DNA of 27,178 nucleotides from JANRIG01 sp033765235. Its GTDB lineage: Bacteria > Bacteroidota > Bacteroidia > Cytophagales > UBA9547. The stretch's first letter is position 1. Every line of letters starts with the position of its first letter. The stretch lies in contig JANRIG010000016.1 of NCBI GenBank assembly GCA_033765235.1, positions 1-27,178 of the forward strand. Reading direction: 5' to 3'. Positions 17,218-26,200 of this stretch are shown piece by piece. The translations under genes and the position numbers were made by a program. The notes beneath the pieces were generated by a model, which was given only the letters and a program-made list of their open reading frames with translations, was not told the origin of the DNA and searched no databases.

Positions 17218-18297
17218 TCAAGCAGCATCCAATGCTTGCTTTACTTGTACCTCTATTTCTTTAAACTCTTCGTAGGTGATTTTATAATTTTTGTCGAGCA
17301 GTTTAGACACCTCTTCTGACACTGCAAGTAGCTCTTCTGAAGTTTCGAGAAGGTATTTCCAGCACTTATTTCGTTCATCTTCAGATATATTGTCAAGATT
17401 CATAAGTTGTATAAGTCCCTTTACTCTACACACAGGAGCTCTAAACACGTGTGCATTGTAGTAGGCATATTTCATAAGTTTTTGGTTTTGATTTATCAAC
17501 TCGTAGGTGCGTTTTTTTACCAAATCTTCCAGGTTGGAGTTCATTTTTTCTAAGTCTGCTTTTTGATGTTCTATCAATGTGTGTGAATGGCTTAACTCCA
17601 TATTTTTATTATGTATTGACTCATTGAGCACGGTAAGTTCCTCAGCTTGCTGCCTAAGCTCATCGGATAAAGAAAGTAAATCTTTATTGGCTACTTTTAG
17701 CTTAGAGTTACTTTCCATGAGTGTTTCGCGGTAATAGTTCAAATATCCTTTTATTTGGTAAAATACGTATGAAATAGGCACAAATAGCAAATAAAATGTG
17801 ATTTTGCGCTTCATATAAAAGCTTTTGAAATAAGTCTTATCTACATCGCCTCTCAAGTCGGGAAAAAACTCGTCTGTAAACATTAATACTGTGACAACAG
17901 CTACAATAAGCAAATAATATGAGGTCCTAAGCGACTTTTTGATAAGAAACTGTCCTAATATGGTGAATGAAAATAAAACAATAGCTTGTATGGTACCTAG
18001 TGCACCTGTAATGAGATACACTACTATCATAAGTGCTATCAATATATAGGCAAGCAAGGTGTATAAATGTGCTCTGAGGTTACGAAAACGAAAATGTGTA
18101 TAGTACATGCCAATAAATAATATAACACACCCTATCTCTATCTTAGTGGATACATCCCAATAGTACATTCCCAAATCTACAGCTACCAATATGAGCCCTA
18201 CTATTGTTCCTGCCACACATAATATTAGGAATATGCGCTTCTCTATTTCAAATATGTTTTGGACAAGCCTCTCGTGGGCAGAGTCTGCTATATACAT
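17218..18297 (-). CDS. Membrane histidine-kinase-like protein lacking the ATPase domain
   Basis: A 359-residue protein with about six membrane helices (residues 22-185: for example FLILCVAGTIVGLILVAVD and YTLLAYILIALMIVVYLI). A long coiled coil follows (about 190-280), then a dimerisation/phosphoacceptor helix (YYNAHVFRAPVCRVKGLIQL), where H283 sits as in the H-box of HisKA kinases. Only 76 residues follow H283, with no N, G1 or G2 box, so no catalytic ATPase domain is present. The stop is clean, and I see no kinase remnants downstream, since the convergent gene ends 61 bases away. It could accept phosphate from a partner kinase, act as a dominant regulator, or be the stable remainder of a kinase. 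On the minus strand a TATTTTTG element (18378-18385) lies 80 bases upstream of the start. Confidence 0.8.
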   Translation of the reverse strand: MYIADSAHERLVQNIFEIEKRIFLILCVAGTIVGLILVAVDLGMYYWDVSTKIEIGCVILFIGMYYTHFRFRNLRAHLYTLLAYILIALMIVVYLITGALGTIQAIVLFSFTILGQFLIKKSLRTSYYLLIVAVVTVLMFTDEFFPDLRGDVDKTYFKSFYMKRKITFYLLFVPISYVFYQIKGYLNYYRETLMESNSKLKVANKDLLSLSDELRQQAEELTVLNESIHNKNMELSHSHTLIEHQKADLEKMNSNLEDLVKKRTYELINQNQKLMKYAYYNAHVFRAPVCRVKGLIQLMNLDNISEDERNKCWKYLLETSEELLAVSEEVSKLLDKNYKITYEEFKEIEVQVKQALDAA

Positions 18298-18560
18298 ATA
18301 TTTACATAGTATAGAATAATATCTGATAATAGTTTCATATAGTTATTCATTTAGCATACTGACTATTATTTTTTTTGCAAAAATATCATAAAATTACTTT
18401 AAATATATAGTATGTGAGAGTATATGCAAATATTTACATGTAATAAGCCTATTTGTGAAAGACGGTATTTGTGTATAATATTAATGTATTAATAAAAAAA
18501 AAAATTAATCGAATATTGATTAATTGTATTTTATATTCAATATTTAAAGAAAAAAATAGT
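18298..18560. promoter_or_regulatory. Divergent intergenic region between kinase-like gene and conserved protein
   Basis: A 263-base AT-rich gap holding the promoters of two divergent genes. On the minus strand CAAAAATA (18378-18385) reads as TATTTTTG, a match to the Bacteroidetes TAnnTTTG element, next to an eight-base A/T run. No good upstream TTTG partner is seen. For the plus-strand gene I see no convincing element. Confidence 0.3.
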
Positions 18561-19973
18561 ATGTCAAAACCACAGCTTGGAGTAAAACAGAAGGCACTTG
18601 CCATCAATCTTGACAAACGTACCTACGGCTCGTTTGCAGAAATTGGGGCGGGGCAGGAAGTAGCAGCCAATTTTTTCAAGGCAGGTGCTGCCTCACAGAC
18701 CATTGCCAAAACCATGTCGGCTTATGACATGACCTTTAGCGATGCCATATACGGTGCTGAGGAAAGCGGCAGATACGTGGTAGAGTCGAGGCTTGTGAAG
18801 ATGCTTGCCAAAGAATATTCACTTTTGGAAATAAGACTCAAAGAAAAAAGAGGCGATGAGACCTTGTTTTTTGCCTTTGCCGACACTCTCACCACCATAA
18901 ATTTTAAAAAAGACAATGAAGGTCATGGCTGGATGGGTGTAAGATTTCAGCTGGCACCCAATGCCGAATACAACGACTGTGTGCTGCACCTTCGCATGTT
19001 AGATAACGATGCCATTCTACAGCAGCAAGCCATTGGCATACTTGGTGTGAACCTGATATATGCCTGTTTTAATTGCTATCATGACCCCTCTCACTTTTTA
19101 CTCACCCTCATGGAGGAGTTGGGCAGCGACCGCGTGGAGATAGATATGCTGCGCCTCACAGGACCTGACTTTAAGCATATAGACAATAGGCTGCTTAGTC
19201 TTATGATGGTAAAGCATAAAATGACACGCTCGGCACTATTTGGTGCTGATGGCAATGTGCTGCAACCTTCAGATTATTTTTACAAAAAAAATATTTTGGC
19301 ATATCGCGGGCGTTTCAGACCATTCACACTTGTGAACCAAGATATGTATGAAAACGGTATTAAGCAATTTAAAAAAGAAATAGGCAATGACGAAGAAGAA
19401 AACTTAGTAACCATTGCAGAGCTAACACTCTTTAATCTATCTGCAGCCCAAGGCGGCGATATCAATCTCAAAGACTTTCTAGACCGTGTAGATATACTCG
19501 GTGCATTAGGATACACTGTACTCATATCAGACTATCAAGGTTATTACAGACTTACTTCATACTTGTCAAAATTTACCAGAAAAAAAATAGGCATCATACT
19601 CGGCATACCCAACCTCTATGATATATTCAACGAAGAGTTTTACAAAAAACTACCGGGAGGCATACTCGGCTGCTTTGCCTACCTCTTTGCAGATAATATT
19701 AAGGTATATGTGTACCCTGTAAAACATGCAGATGGCACCTTTGAAAAAGTAGAAAACCTGAAAGTAAGCCCACACTTGGCACACTTATACACCTATCTGC
19801 TTGAAAATAAACGTATTGAAAATATAGATGAGTTCAACTCTGAGATATTCTACATTACCTCAGACAAAGTGCATGATATGATAAGCAAAAAAGAACCCGG
19901 GTGGGAAACTATGCTGCCTGCCGCTGTGGCTCACACCATCAAAGAGCGTCATATGTTTGGCTATGATGGATAA
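18561..19973 (+). CDS. Conserved protein of unknown function (FAEIGAGQEVA family)
   Basis: Cytoplasmic protein of 470 residues from the ATG at 18561. A TTG-led extension back to 18471 is AT-rich Lys/Ile/Asn coding and is unlikely. The N-terminus is very characteristic: YGSFAEIGAGQEVAANFF, then TIAKTMSAYDMTFSDAIYG and FFAFADTLTTINF, then GHGWMGVRFQ. I recognise this as a family conserved in cyanobacteria, Bacteroidota and others that databases name inconsistently (from memory); I know of no proven function. No signal peptide or membrane segment is seen. The C-terminal half (NLVTIAELTLFNLSA, LISDYQGYYRLTSYL) has an alpha/beta look. It is transcribed away from the kinase-like gene and ends in a 321-base gap. 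Names such as TonB-dependent receptor for this family should not be trusted. Confidence 0.75.
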   Translation: MSKPQLGVKQKALAINLDKRTYGSFAEIGAGQEVAANFFKAGAASQTIAKTMSAYDMTFSDAIYGAEESGRYVVESRLVKMLAKEYSLLEIRLKEKRGDETLFFAFADTLTTINFKKDNEGHGWMGVRFQLAPNAEYNDCVLHLRMLDNDAILQQQAIGILGVNLIYACFNCYHDPSHFLLTLMEELGSDRVEIDMLRLTGPDFKHIDNRLLSLMMVKHKMTRSALFGADGNVLQPSDYFYKKNILAYRGRFRPFTLVNQDMYENGIKQFKKEIGNDEEENLVTIAELTLFNLSAAQGGDINLKDFLDRVDILGALGYTVLISDYQGYYRLTSYLSKFTRKKIGIILGIPNLYDIFNEEFYKKLPGGILGCFAYLFADNIKVYVYPVKHADGTFEKVENLKVSPHLAHLYTYLLENKRIENIDEFNSEIFYITSDKVHDMISKKEPGWETMLPAAVAHTIKERHMFGYDG

Positions 19974-20294
19974 TTTGTAAGGCAATGTATGATATGCATT
20001 ATTATACCAATACCATAGCGGATAATACTATTTGCATATTATAATTGGTTATCATTGAGACACTCATACCTGCGAGGCGGGTCTATTTAGCAACTTTGAT
20101 CATGTCATGATACCAATCAATATTTAAATAAAATCGAGGGCTGATTTTGATAAATTTTATTCTGCAATAGCTGTAAGCTTTACAGATATATTTAAATAAC
20201 TTTTGTACAAGGTATTATTAAAGACTTAACATAAAGATAATATAAAAATCCCGTTAATATTTTATTAATTTGAATTTGAAAAAGTACTTTAGCA
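19974..20294. other. 321-base intergenic region, no gene seen
   Basis: AT-rich with stops in all frames and no RNA gene I can recognise. The only ordered element is a 13-base perfect dyad, ATCATG-T-CATGAT (20099-20111), which could be an operator or chance. A TTTG / TACTTTAG pair just before the phosphatase ATG has the wrong spacing for a promoter. Confidence 0.5.
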
Positions 20295-21077
20295 ATGAAT
20301 AAGTTACTATCCCTTTGTTTGATTTCATTGGCTTATGTGTGTGCATTTGCCCAAAAAAAAGAAACCGGTTTTGCAGCTCACAATATCAATGCTGTGCTAT
20401 GGTATCAACACTCTTCAGAGGCACAAGCCTGTTATTTACAGACATTTAACTACGCTATAGAGAGGCTGCGTGCACTGGCAGCCACCGGCAAAAAAAATAT
20501 GGCCATAGTATCAGACCTTGACGAGACCTTAATAGCCAATAGTTTTTTTTATGGCAAACTCATCAAAGAAAACAAGGCATTCTCTCTGGAGGCTTGGCAA
20601 GCTTGGGAACAACAAGTAAATGCAGGTGCCACTCCCGGTGCCCAAAATTTTCTAAAAGTGGCAGACTCATTGGGCTTCACTATATTTTATTTATCAAACA
20701 GGTATGCTAAAAATACAAAATATACCTTGGAAAACATCAAAAAGCTCAATTTTCCGCAGGCTGATACTTCTCACATGCTGCTATACACCACCACTACCAA
20801 TAAAGAGCCTCGCAGGCAATACATTATAGCCAAAGGATATAACATAGAAATGTTTTTGGGCGACAATCTAAACGATTTTAACCAAGATTTTGAAAAAAAA
20901 ATGCCTGAAGACAGGCATAAAGTAGTAGATGAGGTCAAATACAGTTTTGGCAAAAATTATTTTGTATTTCCCAATCCTATGTATGGTGCTTGGATGGATG
21001 CCTTGCATGGCTACCAACACCACCTGAGCGAGCAGGAAAAAGCTGTTATTCGCGAGCAAAGAATTAGGGCACACTGA
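20295..21077 (+). CDS. Secreted class C (e(P4)-type) acid phosphatase, HAD superfamily
   Basis: Phosphomonoesterase of 260 residues, close to the usual e(P4) size. It is predicted to work in the periplasm or outside, removing 5'-phosphates from nucleotides and related compounds. The signal peptide ends AYVCAFAQ; cleavage at AFA-Q is more likely than a lipoprotein site, unlike the lipoprotein form known in Haemophilus. The DDDD motifs are present: D74 and D76 in VSDLDETLI (nucleophile and acid/base), FYLSNR (134-136), K170 in NKEPR, and D190/D194 in LGDNLNDF. The family C-terminal motif FPNPMYGAWMDAL is present. The ATG at 20295 gives the signal peptide directly. The gene stands alone. It could finish the breakdown of DNA started by the secreted nuclease upstream, yielding phosphate and nucleosides. 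It contains four homopolymer runs of 8-9 bases. Confidence 0.9.
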   Translation: MNKLLSLCLISLAYVCAFAQKKETGFAAHNINAVLWYQHSSEAQACYLQTFNYAIERLRALAATGKKNMAIVSDLDETLIANSFFYGKLIKENKAFSLEAWQAWEQQVNAGATPGAQNFLKVADSLGFTIFYLSNRYAKNTKYTLENIKKLNFPQADTSHMLLYTTTTNKEPRRQYIIAKGYNIEMFLGDNLNDFNQDFEKKMPEDRHKVVDEVKYSFGKNYFVFPNPMYGAWMDALHGYQHHLSEQEKAVIREQRIRAH

Positions 21078-21236
21078 AGTTGCAAAGATGGTTAATCTAT
21101 AATATACTGCACACAAACCATTGGTATAAGATTGTATAAATATTTTTTTGGTGGGGTAATATTTCAAATAAGAGGGCATATTTGCATACAGGCGTATAGT
21201 TTTTCTTAAAATATTCATATTGCACAAGCATTTAAT

Positions 21237-21244
21237 TATATTTG
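21237..21244 (+). promoter_or_regulatory. Candidate -7 element TATATTTG for the sensor/transposase-fusion gene
   Basis: A perfect match to the Bacteroidetes -7 consensus TAnnTTTG, 28 bases upstream of the ATG at 21273. No well-spaced -33 TTTG is seen, so confidence is low. Confidence 0.35.
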
Positions 21245-21272
21245 CATATAATTTTATTATCTGGTATATCCC

Positions 21273-23069
21273 ATGAAAAAGTTTTTTTATTTATTGATTT
21301 TTTTATCTCATTCAGTTTATCCCTATGCAGAATTTTGGAGTTATGATAATAAATTAATTACCATTTCTGAAGAGGTATGGTGCGAAGATAAAACTGCCAA
21401 ATACTCAGCTTATGATATATTAAATAATAGCATTCCATGGAAAAATGCTAATAAACTTGAAACATTCTCAGATGCAAAAAAGCCATCAGTATATTGGTTA
21501 AAATTTAAGATTAATAATTATACAGGGTATCCTGTAGTGCTCACAAGATATGCCAATGTAAAAGATGTTGATTATTACGAAATTATAAGTTCTGATAGTG
21601 TTAGATTGTTAAATAATATTACCGAAAATAATACACTAAATTATAAATTTGGCATTCAAGAGTTTTCAGTCATATCCAATTATTCGCCTGAAAAGTACTT
21701 CTTAATAAGGTTTGAAACATTTCATAGAGTATATATCGGTGTAGATGCGCCCTCTTCTATAGACTATATTAGACTTAGATCTTGGCAGTATGTACTTATA
21801 AGTATATTTATAGGTACATGTTTTATATTATTTGCTTATAACATATTGATTGGTATATTAACTAAAAGTGCAACAAACATACATTTTGGGTTCTACATAT
21901 TTTTTACGTTTTGGTATGTGTTGACTATGTATAATATTGTACCTGTTAATCTACTAGGTATCAAATACTATTATTTAAGCTATTTTATACCTTACTCTTT
22001 CAGCACTGTGACATTAATCATATTTACACAAAACTATTTTAACATTATAAACAAACACAAAATAGTATTTCAGATACTCAATGTGTTTATTTTCATTAAA
22101 ATATTTACGTTTATAGTGATTTTGTGCGGATATACTGAGGAAATAGTATATACATCTTTTACAGATATGTGTTTAATTGTGGGTACTTTTTTCTGTATCA
22201 TATATTTATACATAAAGCATAATGAAATGAGAAATACTTTCAAATATTTCATTACAGGCTTTGTTGTCATATTAGTACATATGGGTTTTAGGCATATCAG
22301 AGAAATTTTGCTTGCAAAGTATGAAGATACATTATTAACATTTTTATATGATAATCAGTTTTTGTTCACTGGTCTATTAATAATTTTTATATTTACTATA
22401 TTAACTTTTGAAAAATTTAGGGCTACACTTATAGAAAAAAATACATATCAAAAGCAACTCATTGAGCAACTCACATATAACCAAACACTAAAAGATGAGA
22501 TAAATAGTGAGCTGGAAATAAAAGTTCTTGAAAAAACGCAGACAATACTAGAGCAAACACAACGAATTACAGAAATGAATGATATACTCAAGAAGCATAA
22601 TATAGAATTAGCTTCTGCATTAGAGCAAAAAGAAGAAACTATTATCTCTAACCGTATTATCAATTACGAGGAATATCGTAAAAAATTTAAGGATGATGAT
22701 GCATGTTATGAATTTTTATCACAAATGAAGTGGGCCAATGGTTTTAATTGTAAAAAGTGTAATTGTACATATTATAATTTTAAAGATAGTAAATATGTAA
22801 GAAGGTGCAAAAAATGCTCATACGTAGAGTCCCCAACCAATTATACAATTTTTGAAAATGTCAGATTTTCGATTAACAAGGCATTTTATTTAGTATATGT
22901 CATACACAGTGGCAAAAAAATAAAAATAGAAGAGTTATCAAATGATATTAGCACCAGACCGCAGACAATAATAGAGTTTACAAAAAAGGTAAAATTATAT
23001 ATAAGCAAAATTCCTAAACGTAAACTCTCACGTATGACATGGCTTGATTTAATAGTGCACAGCCATTAA
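21273..23069 (+). CDS. 7TM-DISM sensor fused to an IS1595-type transposase zinc ribbon and HTH
   Basis: A 598-residue putative membrane-bound transcription regulator. It has a signal peptide (MKKFFYLLIFLSHSVYPYA), an extracytoplasmic 7TMR-DISMED2-like beta domain (about 30-168, with PSVYWLKFKINNYT), a seven-helix 7TM-DISM membrane region (about 172-380), and a coiled coil (about 385-462, with LEIKVLEKTQTILEQTQRI). Where a histidine kinase or guanylate cyclase would be expected, residues 465-598 instead match the N-terminus of IS1595-family transposases: YRKKFKDDDACYEFLSQMKW, NGFNCKKC, a zinc ribbon with C493-x2-C496 and C512-x2-C515, NYTIFENVRF, and an HTH-like tail (KIEELSNDISTRPQTIIEF). The DDE nuclease domain is absent, so transposition is not possible. 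The frame is continuous across the junction. Membrane helices have the same AT-rich codon style as the tail, so the fusion is not a recent insertion. The start ATG 21273 follows a candidate promoter. Confidence 0.85.
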   Translation: MKKFFYLLIFLSHSVYPYAEFWSYDNKLITISEEVWCEDKTAKYSAYDILNNSIPWKNANKLETFSDAKKPSVYWLKFKINNYTGYPVVLTRYANVKDVDYYEIISSDSVRLLNNITENNTLNYKFGIQEFSVISNYSPEKYFLIRFETFHRVYIGVDAPSSIDYIRLRSWQYVLISIFIGTCFILFAYNILIGILTKSATNIHFGFYIFFTFWYVLTMYNIVPVNLLGIKYYYLSYFIPYSFSTVTLIIFTQNYFNIINKHKIVFQILNVFIFIKIFTFIVILCGYTEEIVYTSFTDMCLIVGTFFCIIYLYIKHNEMRNTFKYFITGFVVILVHMGFRHIREILLAKYEDTLLTFLYDNQFLFTGLLIIFIFTILTFEKFRATLIEKNTYQKQLIEQLTYNQTLKDEINSELEIKVLEKTQTILEQTQRITEMNDILKKHNIELASALEQKEETIISNRIINYEEYRKKFKDDDACYEFLSQMKWANGFNCKKCNCTYYNFKDSKYVRRCKKCSYVESPTNYTIFENVRFSINKAFYLVYVIHSGKKIKIEELSNDISTRPQTIIEFTKKVKLYISKIPKRKLSRMTWLDLIVHSH

Positions 23070-23117
23070 TTTTTTTTTGCATCAATCCGTACTTTCGTCC
23101 AAATGATAATTATTTTT

Positions 23118-23147
23118 TTACACTTAATATCAATATTTTAAGTGTAA
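23118..23147 (+). terminator. AT-rich inverted repeat: weak terminator or operator
   Basis: Perfect 10-bp arms, TTACACTTAA (23118-23127) and TTAAGTGTAA (23138-23147), around a 10-base loop, 49 bases after the fusion gene. The tract after the stem (TATTTCTAT) is only moderately T-rich, so it may instead be a binding site upstream of the next gene. Confidence 0.4.
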
Positions 23148-23229
23148 TATTTCTATGTATTTAAGCGTTTTTTATTTTTAATAACTAACTGTATATCAAT
23201 ACTTTATGCAAAAAATAATTACGATTTAT

Positions 23230-23261
23230 GTTGCGTAACATTTCTATATTGTGTATTTTTG
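23230..23261 (+). promoter_or_regulatory. Candidate Bacteroidetes-type promoter for the glycosidase-like gene
   Basis: GTTG (23230-23233, one mismatch to the -33 TTTG), then 20 bases, then TATTTTTG (23254-23261, a perfect TAnnTTTG). Start of transcription would be about 23268, leaving a leader of about 27 bases before the ATG at 23295. The spacing fits the primary sigma factor of Bacteroidetes. Confidence 0.5.
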
Positions 23262-23294
23262 TATTAATTAAATTAAAATTTATACTATTTTAAT

Positions 23295-26200
23295 ATGAAA
23301 AATTTACTTGTAATTACTTTAATATCATATATATCTGTAGCTGTTTGTTACAGTCAATGTATATCACCTGTTATATATCCTAAAATAGGAGCAAATTTGG
23401 ATGGTACCAAAAACTGGTCTTCTATCAGATATTTTACTGACTTTGCAAAAGAAGGTCACTTTCGTGACGGGCCCAGTAACCCGGGAAACCCGGGTAATTA
23501 TTATTCCGGCTCTCTCAATACAAACGGTTGGCCTACTACTGCATTTCATTTATCACTGATGGAGGGAGGTCAGCTGAGCAGTGCATATTATGGTACCTAC
23601 AGGTTGCGCTACAAAGGCTCACCATCCGCCGTTTCGGGTAGCATTAATGTGGGGGGTGGCTATTGTGAAAAAGATATTGTTATTAATAACTCTAATAACT
23701 TTGGTATTGATTTCTTTCAACCGGTAGATGAAATACAAATGATACCAACTACAATTAATGGAGTGCCTACAGGATATACTTTCTCAAATTTTCCTACATT
23801 CAATGCCAATGTGTATAATACTTACACAAACTTTTCAGCTTTCCGAATGATGGATTGGGGGCACACCAATGAGAACTTGATATCATCATGGTCGCAGCGT
23901 GCCAAAAAAACAGGAGTGCAAACCAATGAAAACTTCCGTACCGGGGTAGCCTATGAATACATGATAGAATTTTGTAATGTCACAGGCAAAGATCTTTGGA
24001 TTAATATACCCATCAATGCCGATGATAATTTTGTTCAAAATCTTGCCCAGTTGATAAAAAATAATTTGCGACCTGATAAAAACGTATATGTGGAGTGGGG
24101 AAATGAAATTTGGAATTTTGGTGGTCAATTTTGGTGCTACCAAGCACTGCAACTCCAAGTTCATCACTATGTGAACGCTACAGGAGGGGCAAGCTCACCA
24201 ATATGGGGCTCCGCAGCCAATGGTGATATTACTACAGGTTCAATTGGTACAGCACCATGTACCGAGTGGGGAAGACCGTCAGCTTGTGGTTTTAATGCTT
24301 GGACGCTACGTGCTAGATATATCGGTATTAGGTTAGTGCAGATCAGCAATATATTTGCAGGGGTATTCGGTGCCGGCGAAATTAACAACCGTGTACGTGT
24401 GGTAATGGCAGGGCAATTTGGATATGGGGGCAAAGGACATGGATGGAATATTGATGAAGGTTTGCGATGGATAAATACTTATATAGGACCACCCAAAAAT
24501 TATCTTTATGCCACAGCCGGAGCACCCTATGTACAGCTTTGGTCAACTAACGTAAATGATATTAATGCTCTTTTTAATACATGGAACACAGGTACAGACG
24601 ACATGTTTCTTTGTCATAATTGTAGTGCTCCCGAGGGTAATCAAATGGAGGGCTGGCTCGGCAAAGCCAGAGAATATGGGTTGAAATATCTGAGCTACGA
24701 GGGAGGTCCAGATCCGGAATCATGGGCACCAAGCCAAGCTAAAAGAGATGCAAAAAGAGATAATAGATTCAAAGATTTATATATAAAATATTTTAATCAT
24801 TGGTATGCACAAGGCGATGATGGGTTATTCAACATATTCAACGCAGGATACTCACAAAACTATTCTTCATTATATGCTTGGGCTGAAACATTGAATGACA
24901 ATAGCCCTATGAGGCAGGCAGTCAACCAGGTAGCAACTACCCCTAACCCTACGCTTACTGCGGGTCACACCATTCCGGGCATAGTTGACGCTCGCAAGGT
25001 ATACGGATGGTCTGAATGTGGCGAAATGTACCAATGCTGCTTCGGTGCTAGGTGCACCGAAGATTTTGTTGCAAACATGTATAATCATCCTTGGGAGAAC
25101 GATGCTTGGTTGTTAAGCTCAAATACGAATTCAAGTTATACTATTCGTATGCGCCGAAATTGGTATCTGCCATCAGTCGGAAAAATGTATGTAGATGGTT
25201 CATTCATTGGAAATTTTACAGTCCCCGGCACAACGGAACCTACCTGGCAAACCATTACCGTGAGTGGACAAACTAACTTTCCATTCCATTGGGGTACACA
25301 TGTAATGCGCTTTGAGTACGATACGAGAATGGGTGATATTTACGAATTTGACTTTGTACAACAAGCACCACTGCCTCCTGGAGCTCCTTCACGGCCTCAA
25401 GGTGTAGCTAATGTATGCAATAGCGGCGATAACGGTATTCAATATTTTGTACCATACGATGCATCAGTATGTCAATATCAATGGAGCATCACAGGAAGTA
25501 ATGTACAAACTGTAGGTGTTACCAATTTGAATGTGCTTACTGTGAATTATTTAAACGGCTTCAGTGGTGGTACTATCAGGGTAAGAGGTGTAGGTCCCGG
25601 ACCTACCTATGGCAATTGGTCGCAACCTTTAAGTATTTCGGGCATAAATTGTGGCTTCAGTGCAAATTTGCTAACACCTTGTTTGGGACAAACCGTTAAT
25701 TTTTCTGAAAACTCAGGCACAGGAACTACTTGGCGTTGGGATTTTGGCGATGTCAATGCAACTGTTACTGGAGCAACAACAGCAACACCAACAGTCAAAT
25801 ATTCCAGTTTTGGACTTAAAACTATTGTTGTATATGTAAATGAAGGCACAACTACGCCTTTAACTTTTTATAAGTATAATTATATCAATGTAGTTAATAC
25901 TTGTGTTACAATACCCTCTTCTTCTTTTAGTTCTGCACAAAGCACTCTATGTATCGGGCAGAATAATACATTTAACAATTTATCTTCAGGTGCTATTACT
26001 GCTACTTCCTGGAACTTTGGTGTTGGAGCATCTCCCGCTACTTCAAGTCTTACAGCACCGGGTATAGTTTCTTATTCTTCATCAGGTGTCAAATCTGTAA
26101 GTCTGACTGTTTCCGGCCCCGGAGGTATATCTGCTTCTATAATCACTATTACTGTGAACACAAACTTCACCCCGAGCATCACTGCCACAGCGAGCCAAAA

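Noticed and set aside
18471..18560. Upstream extension of the conserved protein from a TTG
   Set aside because: The added 30 residues are AT-rich Ile/Lys/Asn coding and unlike the family start; the ATG at 18561 gives the expected N-terminus.
20269..20292. TTTG / TACTTTAG as a promoter for the phosphatase
   Set aside because: The spacing is about 12 bases instead of 19-21, and the element nearly touches the ATG.
22660..23069. A degraded IS1595 element inserted in the sensor gene
   Set aside because: Only the zinc ribbon and HTH are present, in frame, with no inverted repeats, target duplication or DDE remnant after the stop; a fused domain fits better.
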